Shown here: piece after piece, positions 53,700 through 64,000 of the stretch
How positions within the stretch are numbered: the stretch's first letter is position 1
Layout: every line of letters begins with the position of its first letter
NCBI GenBank assembly: GCA_016271365.2
Contig: CM028132.1
Location: 1,183,753,001-1,183,817,000, forward strand
Source: Neoceratodus forsteri
Taxonomy: Eukaryota > Chordata > Ceratodontiformes > Ceratodontidae
Reading direction: 5' to 3'
DNA length: 64,000 bases
Notes under the pieces: model-generated
Told to the model about the DNA's origin: nothing
Seen by the model: only the letters and a program-made list of their open reading frames with translations
Database searches by the model: none
Program-made: the position numbers and the translations under genes

Positions 53700-54430
53700 G
53701 GCATTTACAAACCATCCTTTGAATACTAAAAAGCCTCAGCATTTATGTCTAGGTGTCTTCCTTGTTTCTTCTTATCTCTTCCCTCCCCTTGCCACCTCCT
53801 GTTCACTGCTCCAGAGCTATTGTTCGTTTGGGGTTCTTCAGTCCTGCTTGTCTCCTGACTGCTGCTTCATGGTTCTGCCTTCAGCCTGCTTCTCCTCCAG
53901 AGTGAGACTCCCATTCACTGCAGGGGACTGGCCATGACTATCCAGACATGCTGGTCCATGGGCTGGCTTTCTAGCTCCCCCCACCCTGTGCATGCTGGAA
54001 GGGTTAAGGAAAGTCCCAGTCCAATGAATCCATCCTGGTAGGAGCAATGAGAGTGTGATGGAGGAGACAGGTGCAGCTGGCATGGGGGAAGGGCTTGGTA
54101 TCTGCATTTTCATGCCCTCTCAGCAAAGGGCTGCTTATAGGCCAGCATCACAGCCAGGAGGAGGAGCAGGTCCAGTGAAGAATGACTCCAGCCCTCCTGG
54201 ATCACACAGGGCAGCTGTTCCATGACTGCTGACAGTAACCATTTTTGGAACAGCCTTCCAGTATTCTGCTGGTCCAGTTGGAAGTGAGACTACACGTAGT
54301 TCAACCTCAACCCCTCTCCGTGGAGGCAATCACTTTAAACACTGGACCACAGGCCAAACCTTGTATTTTAGCTTTTTGAGGCACGAGTACCACTTATTTA
54401 TTAGAACCAGTCATTCTTCATCTACTTGTT
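53700..54430. other. No gene recognised
   Basis: Mixed sequence with no repeat ends or coding frame I can support. Confidence 0.4.
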
Positions 54431-54439
54431 TAAAGGCAA

Positions 54440-54900
54440 GGCAATGCAAGGCAAATTTATTAGGTGCCCTCTCCAGGGCTCTACGTGCTGTACAGACCAT
54501 ACAATGAAAATAATTTAGCTATACATCAAATGTAAAAGCACAGTTTCAGCATAACAGACATAACTTATAAATAATACAATTACAGGTTAAACATTTTGTA
54601 GGTGGTCCCAAAGGCCTGCTTAAAAAGATGTGTTTTAAGTAAGCTCTTAAAACGTCTCAAAGGGGGGGCTCCTGTGATTGAAACTGGTGGTGCATTCCAC
54701 ACCACCGGAGCTGCAACACGAAAAGTTCTGTCACCTGAGGATTTGGGTCTGGAGGGTGGAACCATGAGATAACCCACCTCTGTGGAGCAAAGAGGGCAGA
54801 CGGGAGTGTATTCTGTCACAAGGTCTGTCAGATAGCTGGTCCACAGTCCATTGTGGATTTGGAGATATAATTGGGAAAGTGTATAATAATACTCCACCTC
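54440..54900 (-). pseudogene. LINE ORF2 C-terminus and 3' end
   Basis: The minus-strand frame 54,580-54,897 ends in DRTFRVAAPVVWNAPPVSIT, GAPPLRRFKSLLKTHLFKQA and a stop, the classic RSF-VAAP-LWN-LP...FK--LKTHLF tail of L2/Rex1-type LINEs, 105 codons open. A 3' UTR follows with a simple GCCTTGCATTGCCTTGCCTT tail at about 54,435-54,455, probably the terminal microsatellite of this family. Confidence 0.75.
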
Positions 54901-55770
54901 ACAGCACAGTACCTTACAGCAGAGTTTAGTGTGGAGCAGTTACAGATGTAGCCCTATACAGGAAAGAAAGATTGGAAGGAACAGAGTTCCTGTAGCAGGA
55001 CAGCAGGGTTTCCATTTCAAGTATTTGAGAAGAGCAGATACTGTACATTTCTTTTCAGACTCTGATGATCTAAGTCTTAAAGCAGCAGTGCAATGAAATT
55101 TGGCAAAAATTTGACCCCACCGTTTTTCACTATTCCGGGCATTTTCCAGTTTAATTTAGTGGTAACATTTTCTGCCTCCATCAACATTTGAGAATTTTAT
55201 GAATGTTTTTAATTAGTTTTTTTCTCAAGAAAAAAGATGGCTGCCACATTTGGCATAGAAATAGCACTGCATGGCTGGCAAAGGTTCGGATTAAAAACAA
55301 AATTCATGGTTTATGGCATAGAAGGCACATAGAAAAGTAGATTTGACAGGTATGATATTTTTTTTTTATTGTAGCCGAAACTAGCTTTTGTGAAAAACAT
55401 TTTTGTTGCAGTTCTGCTCTAAAGCATTCACTTCAACTCGAAGTAGAAATGATTTTGGAATGTAGTGGGAAGGACTGAATTCCGCTGCCTTGTTCCCATA
55501 CCTTGCATGCATCTTCCTTCTAGGATTTGTTGTAGGTAGTTACCTTTACTGCTTAGTAATCTGCAGGGATATAGTAGGTACAGTGTGCCACATTCCTGGT
55601 TGCAGTAGGTGGTGGAGCAAAACCAAGGAGAGGGTGATATTCTGTTGCACTGTTGCTCCATCAATTGTTTGCACTGTACTCAAACCTTATTGCATGTTGG
55701 GGAAGGAATGAATTCAAGCGAGTGACTCAGATTTTACTGAGTACAAACATAGCTTATGTCTGCTGCTATG
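54901..55770. other. No gene recognised
   Basis: Unclassified; short open frames without motifs. Confidence 0.4.
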
Positions 55771-56576
55771 CTTGTTAGAAACATAGAATTTGCGGGCAGA
55801 AAAGGACGGTTTGACACACCCAGTCTGCCAAGATGATCCCTGCCTAGTCTGCCTTGACAGACCCAGACTGGTCGCCGGTGACCCTCCCTCCTCCCTGCCT
55901 ATTTACTAATATCCCCCATGCCTGTCCCATGCATGTTTAAAGCCTCCTACGTTTTCACCTCCTCTACTTCTGCTGGCAGTCTTTTCCAGGTGTCTACCAC
56001 AATTTCAGTGAAGTAGTACTTCTTCACATCCCTCTTAACCCCCCCCCCCCTAACTTGATTGCTTGTCCTCTGGTCCTGGTGCTCTTTCTAATTTGAAAGA
56101 GATTCCTCTCTTGCACCCTGTTCACCCCTGTGAGATACTTGCATGTCTCTATTATGTCCCCTCTTGCTTTTCTCTCACACTGGGTGTACAGATTGAGATC
56201 CTCAGTCTCTTCTCATAGGGCTTTAAGTGCAACCCATGCACCGTTTTAGTTGTCCTCCCATGAACTGCTTCCACCCTATCATATCTATGTCCTTTCTGAG
56301 GTGCTGCCTCCAGAACTAGACATGTTACTCCACATGGGGTCTTACCAGCGAGCGATATACTGACAATACCACCTCCCTCCTGCTGTTGTAGATAACCTCT
56401 CCTTATGCATCCCAGCATCCCACTTGCTCAACCCCCTGCTTTGTCGCACTGCCCTGCCGCTTTCAGGTCAACAGATATGATAACCTCAAGGTCTTTTTAC
56501 TGCTTAGTGACTGTCAGTACAGTGCAGCCCACATATAAGAACTTTGAATATAAGAACATCTTGTTTATAAAAACAG

Positions 56577-56722
56577 TTTCTTGGAATGCGGATATGATGT
56601 ACTAGCCACACTACTGGCAGTGTTCCTTTCCCCTTTAAATCCTGCTGGAACATCTTCACGCTGGCTCCTCCCATCCACCTGCGTGGTATATCCCCTAGCA
56701 CTGCCTCGTAATGTCAGATCTT
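56577..56722 (+). repeat. DIRS B left inverted terminal repeat
   Basis: Runs from TTTCTTGGAATGCGGATATG to GTCAGATCT. Inverse of 62,187-62,332, e.g. the shared AGCTTGAAGA/TCTTCACGCT and GGAGGAGCCAGC words. It is diverged from copy A but aligns with it. Confidence 0.75.
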
Positions 56723-56837
56723 CTTTCCGCTAGAAGAAGGTTCCCTCCTTACCAGTTTCATACTGAGTAGGCCCATTGCTTTCAGAACTTTGGAATTGCG
56801 AAAAACTCGTCTTCAGGCGATCTCCTTCACCTCTCCC

Positions 56838-59060
56838 ATGATGGATGATGAAAAGTTGCCTCCTGGTTTCAGAAAATGTGCATGTGGGCAGAAGATGTCC
56901 CACACATACCCGCACAACATATGTGTCTACTGCATAGGCCACGAGCACGATCCCCAGGCATGCGGCCTTTATTGCACCTTGCATCCTTTTACATTGAGAG
57001 AGTGGCACACTCCACTTCTTCTGGGGCACCCCAACAAACGGGATCCTCCCATTAAGTCTAAGGACACCAGCAGGGCAGTCTCTGTGGCTGCGGGGTCTGC
57101 TGAATAGCTTGTGTCATTCAAAGAAGCTGTGACTCAGGCTGTGGAGCATGCTTCTTTGACTTCGGCCTTGGGCCTCAGATTCCTGCACTTCCATGGAGGT
57201 TTCGACTAAGGTCGATCCTTCAGCCCAGACCACTGGCTTCATGGTTTCCCCATTGGGCCAGTTGGTCGAGGCACAGCCTGACCTTACTGCCGAGATTTTT
57301 CTTGAGCCGGTTGACCTGTTGTTGCAAGATGAGGCCGATACCTCCCTTTCCAGGACTCCAGTCCTGCCTGTTACCTCCAAGGGAGGTTCGGACCAGCCTG
57401 CTGATCCCCCCCTCTTCCTCAGGATCCGGTGGACCTGGAGGATCCTCAGCTTTTACGTGCTTCCTCTGAGACCCGCCATCGGCGGCCCTGACAGTCGAGG
57501 TTGCGGTCCTGATCCTGAAGTCCCAGGTCGAGCAGCCTACATTGATATCGATGTCCCTGCTCTAGACATTCGGGCAAGCAGCGCCACCACTACTCCTCCT
57601 CCTCTTCTTTCTCCTCAGATGAGGAGAGGCTGCACTGCAAGATGTATCGGCGCTGTAAGGAGCTCATGTGGCAACAGCTAATGTTCACTGGGGTGAAGCT
57701 GATCAGAGCCTACACCCCGGCCATCACTTGGCTCTCACTACAGAGGCCCCAGCCTACCCCAGCTTCCTTCGGCTTCTCCACTGATTGTGGTGGAGTCACT
57801 GCTGAAACAGCCAAAGTCTGAAGCTTCCCCTAAGGATGCCCATGCAGCATTGGGGCCTCCTCATCGGCTGTTGGTCACCATCACTCCCAACAGGCCCCAT
57901 AGTGTTAGCAGGGACTCTGGCAGTCGGCCTTTATTCGACGAACCCTTGGAGTCCGAAGGCTCCTCTCTGCACTCCCATCTGGTGGACGTGGAGTCGGTGG
58001 AGGATTTGTCGGAGGAGCATGGCCCCACCTCTTTCATGGGCCTTCTCCACCTTATCTCGGAATCCACTGGGCTGCTGATGGAACACATCCAAAAATGGGC
58101 TATGTACCCGCTCATCAAGATTCTTAACCTGGGTGACTCCCTTGGGGAAGCCTTCCCGGTTGCAGAGGCCATTCTTGGCCCTGCTCTGGAGCTTTGGCAG
58201 CATCTGGCCTCTTGTCCTGTTTTTTCGGCCTGGGTGGCCCGCAAGTACGCAATCCCTACTGGTTTCCTTTCGAATTTCACAGAGCAATCCCCTGGGGGAG
58301 GGTATGGTGGTTGACTGTGTTCCGGCATACTGGGAGTATAAATAAACCTCCTGACAAGGAATCCAAGAAATTGGATCACATGGCCAAGAAGGTCTGTGCT
58401 GCCTCTTTTCTGCCTTCATCAGGCGAATTCAGCCCTTTTAATGGCCCACTTCACCCATGCCCTTCTGGGCACATTTGATGGAGTGCTTCCCCATCTCCTG
58501 GTGACTTGCAGACTATAGTCAGGCAGGTCTGGGATCAGGGCTGAGCTGTGGCTAAGCAGCAGCTCCAGACAGCCATAGACATTGGTGACTCTTGCACTCG
58601 ATCCGTGCTGGCCACGGTTGCCATGCTCTGCAGGGCTTGGCTCAAGATCTTGACCTTTACGGCGGATATCCAGCACAAGTTGGCAGATGTTCCCTTCTTG
58701 GGCACCGACTTGTTTGGGCCAGGGATCGAAGGCACCTCACTGAGATAGAGACGTCTAATACCACCTTGGACTCTGTAACTTCTGCCCAGAGGGATCCCAA
58801 GGTCTCAAGCTCAGAAGAAGAAGAAGTCTTTTCGGTCCCTCTCTGCCCCTGCGGCCAAACCATCCCAGCCCCTGGCTGGGCTGCAGGCTCAGTCTTGGTG
58901 TCCCCGGCCGAGGTCTGTTGCGTTGGTCTTCCAGAAGCCAGGAGGTTGAGGGTCCCAGTGGGCCCTCAGCCAGCCCTTCTTCCACCTCCAAGCCTGCTCA
59001 GTGACAGAATGGGGGTGCCTTCCCCATGCCCGTACTGACTCCGTTTGTTCCTTCCATGGG
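56838..59060 (+). pseudogene. DIRS B Gag
   Basis: Two adjacent ATGs at 56,838 open MMDDEKLPPGFRKCACGQKM, then SHTYPHNICVYCIGHEHDPQ and ACGLYC, an N-terminal Cys/His finger like copy A. Downstream come the acidic linker (FMVSPLGQLVEAQPDLTAEI, about 57,238), SLHSHLVDVESVEDLSEEHG, then LLHLISESTGLLMEHIQKWA (about 58,045-58,105), ALELWQHLASCPV, ARKYAIPTGF, KPPDKESKKLDHMAKKVCAA (about 58,350-58,405) and ADVPFLGTDLFGPG (about 58,684). Several frameshifts, for example near 57,110, 57,680, 58,300 and 58,735. Residue-level agreement with copy A is high through the capsid-like part. Confidence 0.75.
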
Positions 59061-60930
59061 AGGCCGGCTCTGCCACTTCCTTTCTGCCTGGTCCACTGTC
59101 ACCACATACAGGTGGGTTCTCAGAGTGGTCAGTCAGGGTCTGTGTTTCAAGTTTGCGGTTTACCCGCCTTGCTGAGCCCATGCCCCACGGGAGGACATGG
59201 TGTCCACTGATAGTCTGTCAGCCCGTTGGGATGACATTGCTCAGATCCTCCTCAAGGAGGTCATAACTCCTGTCTTGGACCCTCCAGTGCACCCAGGGTT
59301 TATCTCTGGGTACTTCCTGGTGCCAAAACAGGCAGGGGGGCTGGCGCCCCATCTTAGATCTGCATGACCTGAACAAGTTTCTTCAGCCGTGCACCTTCAG
59401 GATGGTCGCTCTGTCTCAGATCATACCATCTCTCAAGCAGAACATGTGGTTCTGCTCTCTGGACCTTCAGGATGCATTGTTCCATGTCCCAATTCGTCCA
59501 TCCCACTACCGGTTCCTTTGATTCTGTGCAGAAGGGATCCTTTACGAGTTCCAGGTCATGCCATTCGGCTTGTCCTCGGTTCCCAGGGTCCTCACCAAAT
59601 GTATTGCAGTGGTGGCAGCTCACCTGAGGCACCAGGGGGATCCGGGTTTACCCCTACCTGGATGACTGGCTGGTTGCGGGTCCCTCCAGGGAGGAGGTGG
59701 AGCGGTCCAGGGACCTGGTCCGACAGACCTGCTTGTCCCTTGGCCTCCTGGTCAACCAGACCAAGTCAGAACTCGTGCCCTTGCAGGTGATTCATTTCAT
59801 CGGGGTGGAGCTTGACTCTTGCAGAGCCAGGACTTGGCTTCTGGCAGATCAGGTGGAGGCTCTCTCCTCCTTGCCCAATCATTTTGGGTTGGCATTTGCG
59901 CCCTGCTCGTGATGTCCTGTGCCTTTTGGGACACATGGGAGCATGCGCCAGTGTGGTCTGTTGGGTATGGTGGAGAATGCGCTGCCTGCAACGGGAGCTT
60001 GCCTACCAGTGTTGCACACAAGTGCTTTCAGCGCAAGGGCCATTTCTACCAGCCAGTCACTGCAATCCAGCTGATGTGGGATGCCCTCCATTGGTAGTTA
60101 GTCCTGGAATATCTGCAGGGAGGGATCCTGTTTGTCTGCCCAGAGCTGACGGTCATCCTGATGACCGATGCCTCCCTGATGGATTGGGGTGCCCACCTGG
60201 GGGACCACAGAGTCCACGGGCTCTGGACCCCCGAGGAGTCCTCATGCCATATCAACCTGCTGGAGCTCTAAGTCGTTTGGCTGGTGGTGGTATCCAGCCT
60301 TTACTCTGCACATGCAGTGTCAGGTCGTTCAGTTCCAGATCGACAACATCACAACCATGTACTACCTCAACATACAGAGCGGGACACGATCCCTTCCTCT
60401 TTGCAGGGAAGTTCTCCACATCTGGAACCTCGTGTTCAGCTTGGACACTGTTCTCCTGGCCATTCATGTGGCTGGCATATCCAACCAGCTGGTAGATGCA
60501 CTCAGTCAGGTAGGCGAGGCATCTCATGAGTGGTCTTTCCATCCAGAGGTAGTACACAATCTGTTCTCCCAGTGGGGCACTCCTCTGGTGGATCTTTTTG
60601 CCTCCGGGAGAACACCAAGCTGAGGCTGTTTGGTGCCGGCCCCCACCCTCCAGCAGGGAACACTGTAGGGGGATGCCTTTTGAAGGCCCCGGACCCTGGT
60701 CCTTCTCTATGCCTTCTCTCCATTTACCTTGATCCACAAGGTGTTGCTGAAGGCCAGGAGGGACAAGGCACGGATGATCCTGGTGGCTCCGGACTGGCCC
60801 CACCAGTTTTAGCATCCTGATATCCTCAGTCTCAGCAGCAGACTCCCAAGGCATCTCTCTCTACATCCAGAACTGCTGTCTTGCAATCAGGGGAAGGTGC
60901 TCTATCTGGACTTTCAATCCCTGCACCTGA
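59061..60930 (+). pseudogene. DIRS B reverse transcriptase and RNase H
   Basis: RT segments recognisable in shifting frames: GRLCHFLSAWSTVTTYRWVL (about 59,065-59,125), LDLHDLNKFLQPCTFRMVAL (about 59,353-59,412), SLDLQDALFHVPIRPSHYRF (about 59,457-59,516, then a stop), YEFQVMPFGLSSVPRVLTK and a motif C PYLDDWLVAGPS after a +1 shift (about 59,653-59,690). Then IHFIGVELDSCRARTWLLAD. RNase H: a TDASLMDWGAHLG stretch (about 60,165), CHINLLEL, QIDNITTMYYLN (about 60,337-60,372) and QLVDALSQVG (about 60,487-60,516). Linker WGTPLVDLFASG. Many frameshifts; not functional. Confidence 0.8.
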
Positions 60931-60939
60931 CAGCCTGGT

Positions 60940-61986
60940 TCCTGAACCGCTAGAGTTCCAGGCTTTGGGTCTCTCCAAAAATGTCCTCGCTGTGATCAAA
61001 GCATCTCTGAAGGAGTCAAATTGAAAATGTTATGCCTTCAAATGGAAGAGGTTCTCCATTTGGTGCCAGGGCAAGGGGCTGGACCCCTTATCTTGCCCAG
61101 TGGCTAACATGCTTGACTACCTTTGGTCGCTCTTTAAGTTGGGCCTTCAGTCGATGACCCTTAATGTGCACCTAGCAGCCATCTCTGCTTACCAGGCATG
61201 GGCTGGTATGCGGTCGGTGGTGCAGGAGAAGGTGGCCTGGCACTATTTTAAAGGCCTTGACCATATTTCCCCTCTGGTGCGTGAACCACCACCACCTTAG
61301 GACTTGTTGCTGGTGTTGGCAAAGCTCATGGGCAAGCCACTCGAACCAATGCACAGGTGTGAAATGTTTCACCCGTCATGGAAGACCGCCTTCCTGGTGG
61401 CTATCATGATAGCCAGAAGGATCAGTGAACTCCAGGCACTCTTGGTAGAGTCTCCTTACCTGGTCTTCCACAGGGACAAGGTTGTGCTTCGTCCCAACCT
61501 GAAGTTCCTCCTGAAAGTTATGTCGGATTTCCACCTTAACCATGTGATAAATCTCCCAGTGTACTTCACCAACCACACCTCGGAGGCCGAGCACAGGCTC
61601 CCCACATTGAACCTGCAGCGCTAGTCTCTTACAAGGAGTGCACGGCTGGAGTTTGGGGAGAGGTTCACCAGCTATTTGTCACATATGCTGAAGCCGCACC
61701 TGGCAGACCAGCAGCTAAGCAGACTGTTGACAGGTGGATAGTATCCTGCATCGACCTCTGCTATAAGTTGATGGGTTGGGAGCCTCCCATAGGGCTAATG
61801 GCTCATTCTACCCATCATACTGCTGCCTCGGTGGCTGCTTCCAGGAACATCCCTATCCAGGAACTCTGCAGGGCTGCTACCTGGAAGTCAGCACACACCT
61901 TCATTTCCCATTATCACATCGACCTTGAGTCACGCTGGGATACTGTTTTTGGGGCCTCCGTTTTCCAATCACTCTTCCCTAAATAG
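60940..61986 (+). pseudogene. DIRS B tyrosine recombinase
   Basis: Core-binding part: YAFKWKRFSIWCQG (about 61,033), YLWSLFKLGLQSMTLNVHLA (about 61,118-61,177), FKGLDHISPLVREPPPP, then a TAG where Trp is expected (about 61,299). Catalytic part: the first Arg in IARRISELQAL (about 61,410-61,442), then HKVVLRPN-like KVVLRPNLKF. The HxxR box reads HSTH (about 61,803-61,814), so the second catalytic Arg is lost. Then IQELCRAATWKSAHTFISHY with the Tyr at about 61,908-61,915, and HIDLESRWDTVFGASVFQSL before the stop at 61,984. Stops at about 61,022 and 61,299 plus the lost Arg make it inactive. Confidence 0.8.
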
Positions 61987-62030
61987 GGGGTTTGCACCTG
62001 GCCCCTCCTTCCAGAGAACTGCTAGGAGTC

Positions 62031-62131
62031 TTCCAGAAGTGTGGATAATACATCATATCCACACCCCTAGAAAAACAGTTTACTCACCTGTAACAGTAGT
62101 TCTTGGAGTGGTATATGACGTACATCCACAC
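62031..62131 (+). repeat. DIRS B internal complementary region
   Basis: First half matches the inverse of the left repeat's outer end (GTGGATAATACATCATATCC); second half matches the inverse of the right repeat's outer end (TTTACTCACCTGTAACAGTA, GTGGTATATGACGTACATCC). Confidence 0.8.
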
Positions 62132-62186
62132 TGACCCACCCGACCTCCCCTGGCAAGTGGCATACCGATCTTGCTTCCAGTGGGCA

Positions 62187-62352
62187 AGATCGAATGTCAC
62201 TGGGCAGTGCTAGGGGAGTTACCACCTGGGTGGGTGGGAGGAGCCAGCTTGAAGACGTTCTGGCAGGATTTAAAGGGGAAAGGAACATTGCCAGAAGTGT
62301 GGATGTACATCGTATACCACTCTTAGAACTACTGTTACAGGTGATTAACCTG
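62187..62352 (+). repeat. DIRS B right inverted terminal repeat
   Basis: Inverse of the left repeat plus an outer extension ending CTACTGTTACAGGTGATTAA and CCTG, as in copy A. Confidence 0.8.
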
Positions 62353-63060
62353 TTTTTTTTTTATTTCCTGATTTGTGCAGTCAACCCATTTATAAGAACA
62401 GGTGTTTTTTTTGTGTGTGTTTTTTGTTTTTTTCCCCAGAGGTAGTGTGCTAAGTGTGGACCAAACCGTGATCCAGTTTCCTCGTTACGTGTCACTTGAA
62501 TGGGTGGGTGAAAGATGTCCTATGGAAAAGGCTGCATGCATTAGTTCATGGTTAGCTGTGGTGCAGAATGTACTTTACAACAATACTCTGTTTGGGCAAG
62601 AGCTCTTTTAAAAAGATACATTCTGTTGCTCTTAATAGGTTCTCTAAAAGTTTGTGTGAGTCCAGTTTCATCATATTACCTTAGATTTCGCATGGATTTT
62701 CACTGTTTTCAATGAAGCTCTATTATAAGAACATCCTGGTTATATAAGAACATGTTTGCTTGCCATTTAGGGTGTGCTTATAAAAGGTTCCACTGTACCT
62801 CCCCCATCCTATACTGAACTCCTGTGTTCCTATGCCCTAGGTGCATGACTTTACACTTTTTGTAGGTGCCGTTATCCACCACCCTATCTGTTAACCAGTT
62901 TCTAACCCAATTCACCGCTTTGCATCCCACCACTAGGCTGCTCAGTTTCTCTGTCAGTCCCCTGTGTGACACAGTGTTGAAGGCCTTGCTAAAATCCAGA
63001 TAGGCCAGGTTCACTGCCCTTCCCTGTCCATAACTAGGTTTCAGTTTGGCATGGCACCAG

Positions 63061-63760
63061 TCACATGGTGTTTTGTCTTGTACAAGCTGGTCAGTGAGCA
63101 GGCATCCGACCTGGAAATCTCCCCTCCCTAACTTAAATTTTCCTCAAGGTGGGCCCTGATGGCCTTCTCCTTGGTTATCCAGTGACCCCACCCCCATGTT
63201 ATGGTTAAACAGAGTACTTCCTTGGCATAGTGACTCCCCTTCCTACCCCCAGTATGACATCAGAGTTACTGTTTTGTGGCCCCCCCTTACACTCCTCTTC
63301 TGATCCCAGTGCTTTGCTCCCTCACCACTGCCGGTAATTGTTCTACAGGCAGGGATTCACAGGAGTCTGCACCCAGTATTGCGAGGACTTTCCTGCATCT
63401 GACTGTTGGGCCCCCGCACCCTTTGGAAGAGTGGGGGGGTCAAAAAAAGCATAGCTCTGCAAGTTCACCAAGTTGCCTGCGGCACTGTGGGTTCACAGCG
63501 AACACTCAGCATCACCTTGTGTGACTGAAAGTTGGGCCCTGTGTTTCCTTCTTGCAGTACAGATTTCCAGAAAATAACAGTCGGATCTTGTTGTGGGCAG
63601 TTGATTCAACCTCTTTCCTGAACCCAGTTTGCCTGCAGTGCTGCTGCTGCACTGACATTTATTTGTTTAACTTAGTTGACTGGGAGAGTGCACGGGCAAC
63701 AAGTGCCTTTTTCAGGCACGACCCGGGTGCAATAACACAGACGATAACTGACGAAGAGCA
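63061..63760. other. No gene recognised
   Basis: Mixed sequence right of the split CR1; short open frames lack motifs. Confidence 0.4.
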
Positions 63761-63764
63761 GTAT

Positions 63765-63975
63765 TAATGTTAGAAAGGGAATGTTGTTTAACCAGGAGTA
63801 GCACACTAAGCCAAAGCTTGTTTCCAGATGCGACCTAGGAGCACAAGGAAGTTAAGTGACTTGCTCAGGATCATACAGTATGCACCTAGGTGGCTGTGGG
63901 ATTCAAACCCAGGTCTCCAGATCTGCAGCTCAGAGCCTTAACCCACTGCACTATTTTGGTTAGAGACCTACTACC
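63765..63975 (-). mobile_element. tRNA-derived SINE, second type
   Basis: On the minus strand a head with CAGTGGGTTAAGGCTCTG (A box area, about 63,934-63,951) and B-box-like GGGTTTGAATCC (about 63,900-63,911) leads into GAGCAAGTCACTTAACTTCC (about 63,850-63,869) and a tail shared with 32,990-33,080. Confidence 0.65.
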
Positions 63976-64000
63976 AAGGTGTAGCACTATGGTCAGGGGT

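Larger units (their letters stand above)
56577..62352 (+). mobile_element. DIRS element copy B, degraded but structurally complete
   Basis: Same family as copy A. Left inverted repeat 56,577-56,722, right 62,187-62,352, internal complementary region 62,031-62,131. Gag, RT/RNase H and recombinase lie between in the same order as copy A. It has more stops and frameshifts than copy A and fewer CpGs, so it looks older. Confidence 0.85.
56520..62795. mobile_element. Tigger-like MITE, TA target site, host of DIRS B
   Basis: Left end CAGTGCAGCCCACATATAAG; right end, minus sense, CAGTGGAACCTTTTATAAGC. Both sides are followed by TA (56,518-56,519 and 62,796-62,797). About 57 bp lie left and 443 bp right of DIRS B, so the original element was about 500 bp and non-coding. 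The repeated phrase TATAAGAACAT near both ends adds sub-terminal symmetry. Confidence 0.75.
55780..63060 (-). mobile_element. CR1-clade LINE split by Tigger-like element and DIRS B
   Basis: The 3' terminus at 55,780 reads (minus) ATTCTATGTTTCTA, the CR1 end. ORF2 runs from the C-terminal tail (about 55,900) through GCIRRGYLQQQEGG and ends at 56,517. It resumes at 62,798 with HLGHRNTGVQYRMGE, then motif A YLDFSKAFNTVSHRGL (about 62,955-63,005), VNWVRNWLTDRVV, up to about 63,050. Part of the RT between motif A and the HLGH segment is deleted. The codon reading matches across the break if one TA is counted once, showing the inner insertion was precise. Confidence 0.85.

Overview
The window looks like non-coding DNA from a large vertebrate genome, most likely a non-mammalian tetrapod. 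The evidence is the mix of repeats: DIRS-type tyrosine-recombinase retrotransposons, CR1-clade LINEs (3' ends ending near ATTCTATG), L2/Rex1-like LINEs, L1-type ORF1 and ORF2, Tigger/pogo and hAT-like DNA transposons, long solo LTRs and tRNA-derived SINEs. An amphibian such as a caecilian, or a turtle- or tuatara-like reptile, would fit. That guess rests on repeat content alone. I find no intact host protein gene, tRNA, rRNA or CRISPR. The only hint of a host gene is a 23-nt exon-like segment with strong splice signals at 6778-6800 (+).

Layout. 0-1.2 kb: 5' part of a CR1-like LINE (-), with an esterase-type ORF1 and the start of ORF2. 1.3-7 kb: SINEs, LINE 3' ends and a 630-bp palindrome. 7-12 kb: an L2/Rex1-like LINE (+) broken by another LINE piece and by a Tigger transposon, which itself carries an ORF1-only L1-like retroposon. 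14-15 kb: a hAT MITE and a palindromic TTAAAGG MITE. 16.0-34.7 kb: the inverted terminal repeats of one DIRS family (family C) bracket a mosaic of DIRS pieces, a CR1 LINE with a solo LTR inside it, and a complete second-family DIRS element (copy A, 26,965-32,854). 34.7-36.7 kb: L1 ORF2 3' end carrying a SINE. 37-45 kb: MITEs, SINEs and CR1 pieces, including a SINE split by a DNA transposon split by CR1. 45.7-47.3 and 51.2-53.0 kb: two antisense solo LTRs of one family. 47.6-49.6 kb: a large inverted-repeat element. 55.8-63.1 kb: a CR1 (-) split by a Tigger-like element, itself split by DIRS copy B.

DIRS copies A and B have the textbook architecture: inverted terminal repeats, a Gag with an N-terminal Cys/His finger, RT plus RNase H, a tyrosine recombinase, and an internal complementary region matching the outer ends of both terminal repeats. 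All copies carry stops or frameshifts, so none looks able to move by itself. Insertion order can be read from the nesting and from target-site duplications, which makes the window a layered record of transposon activity.
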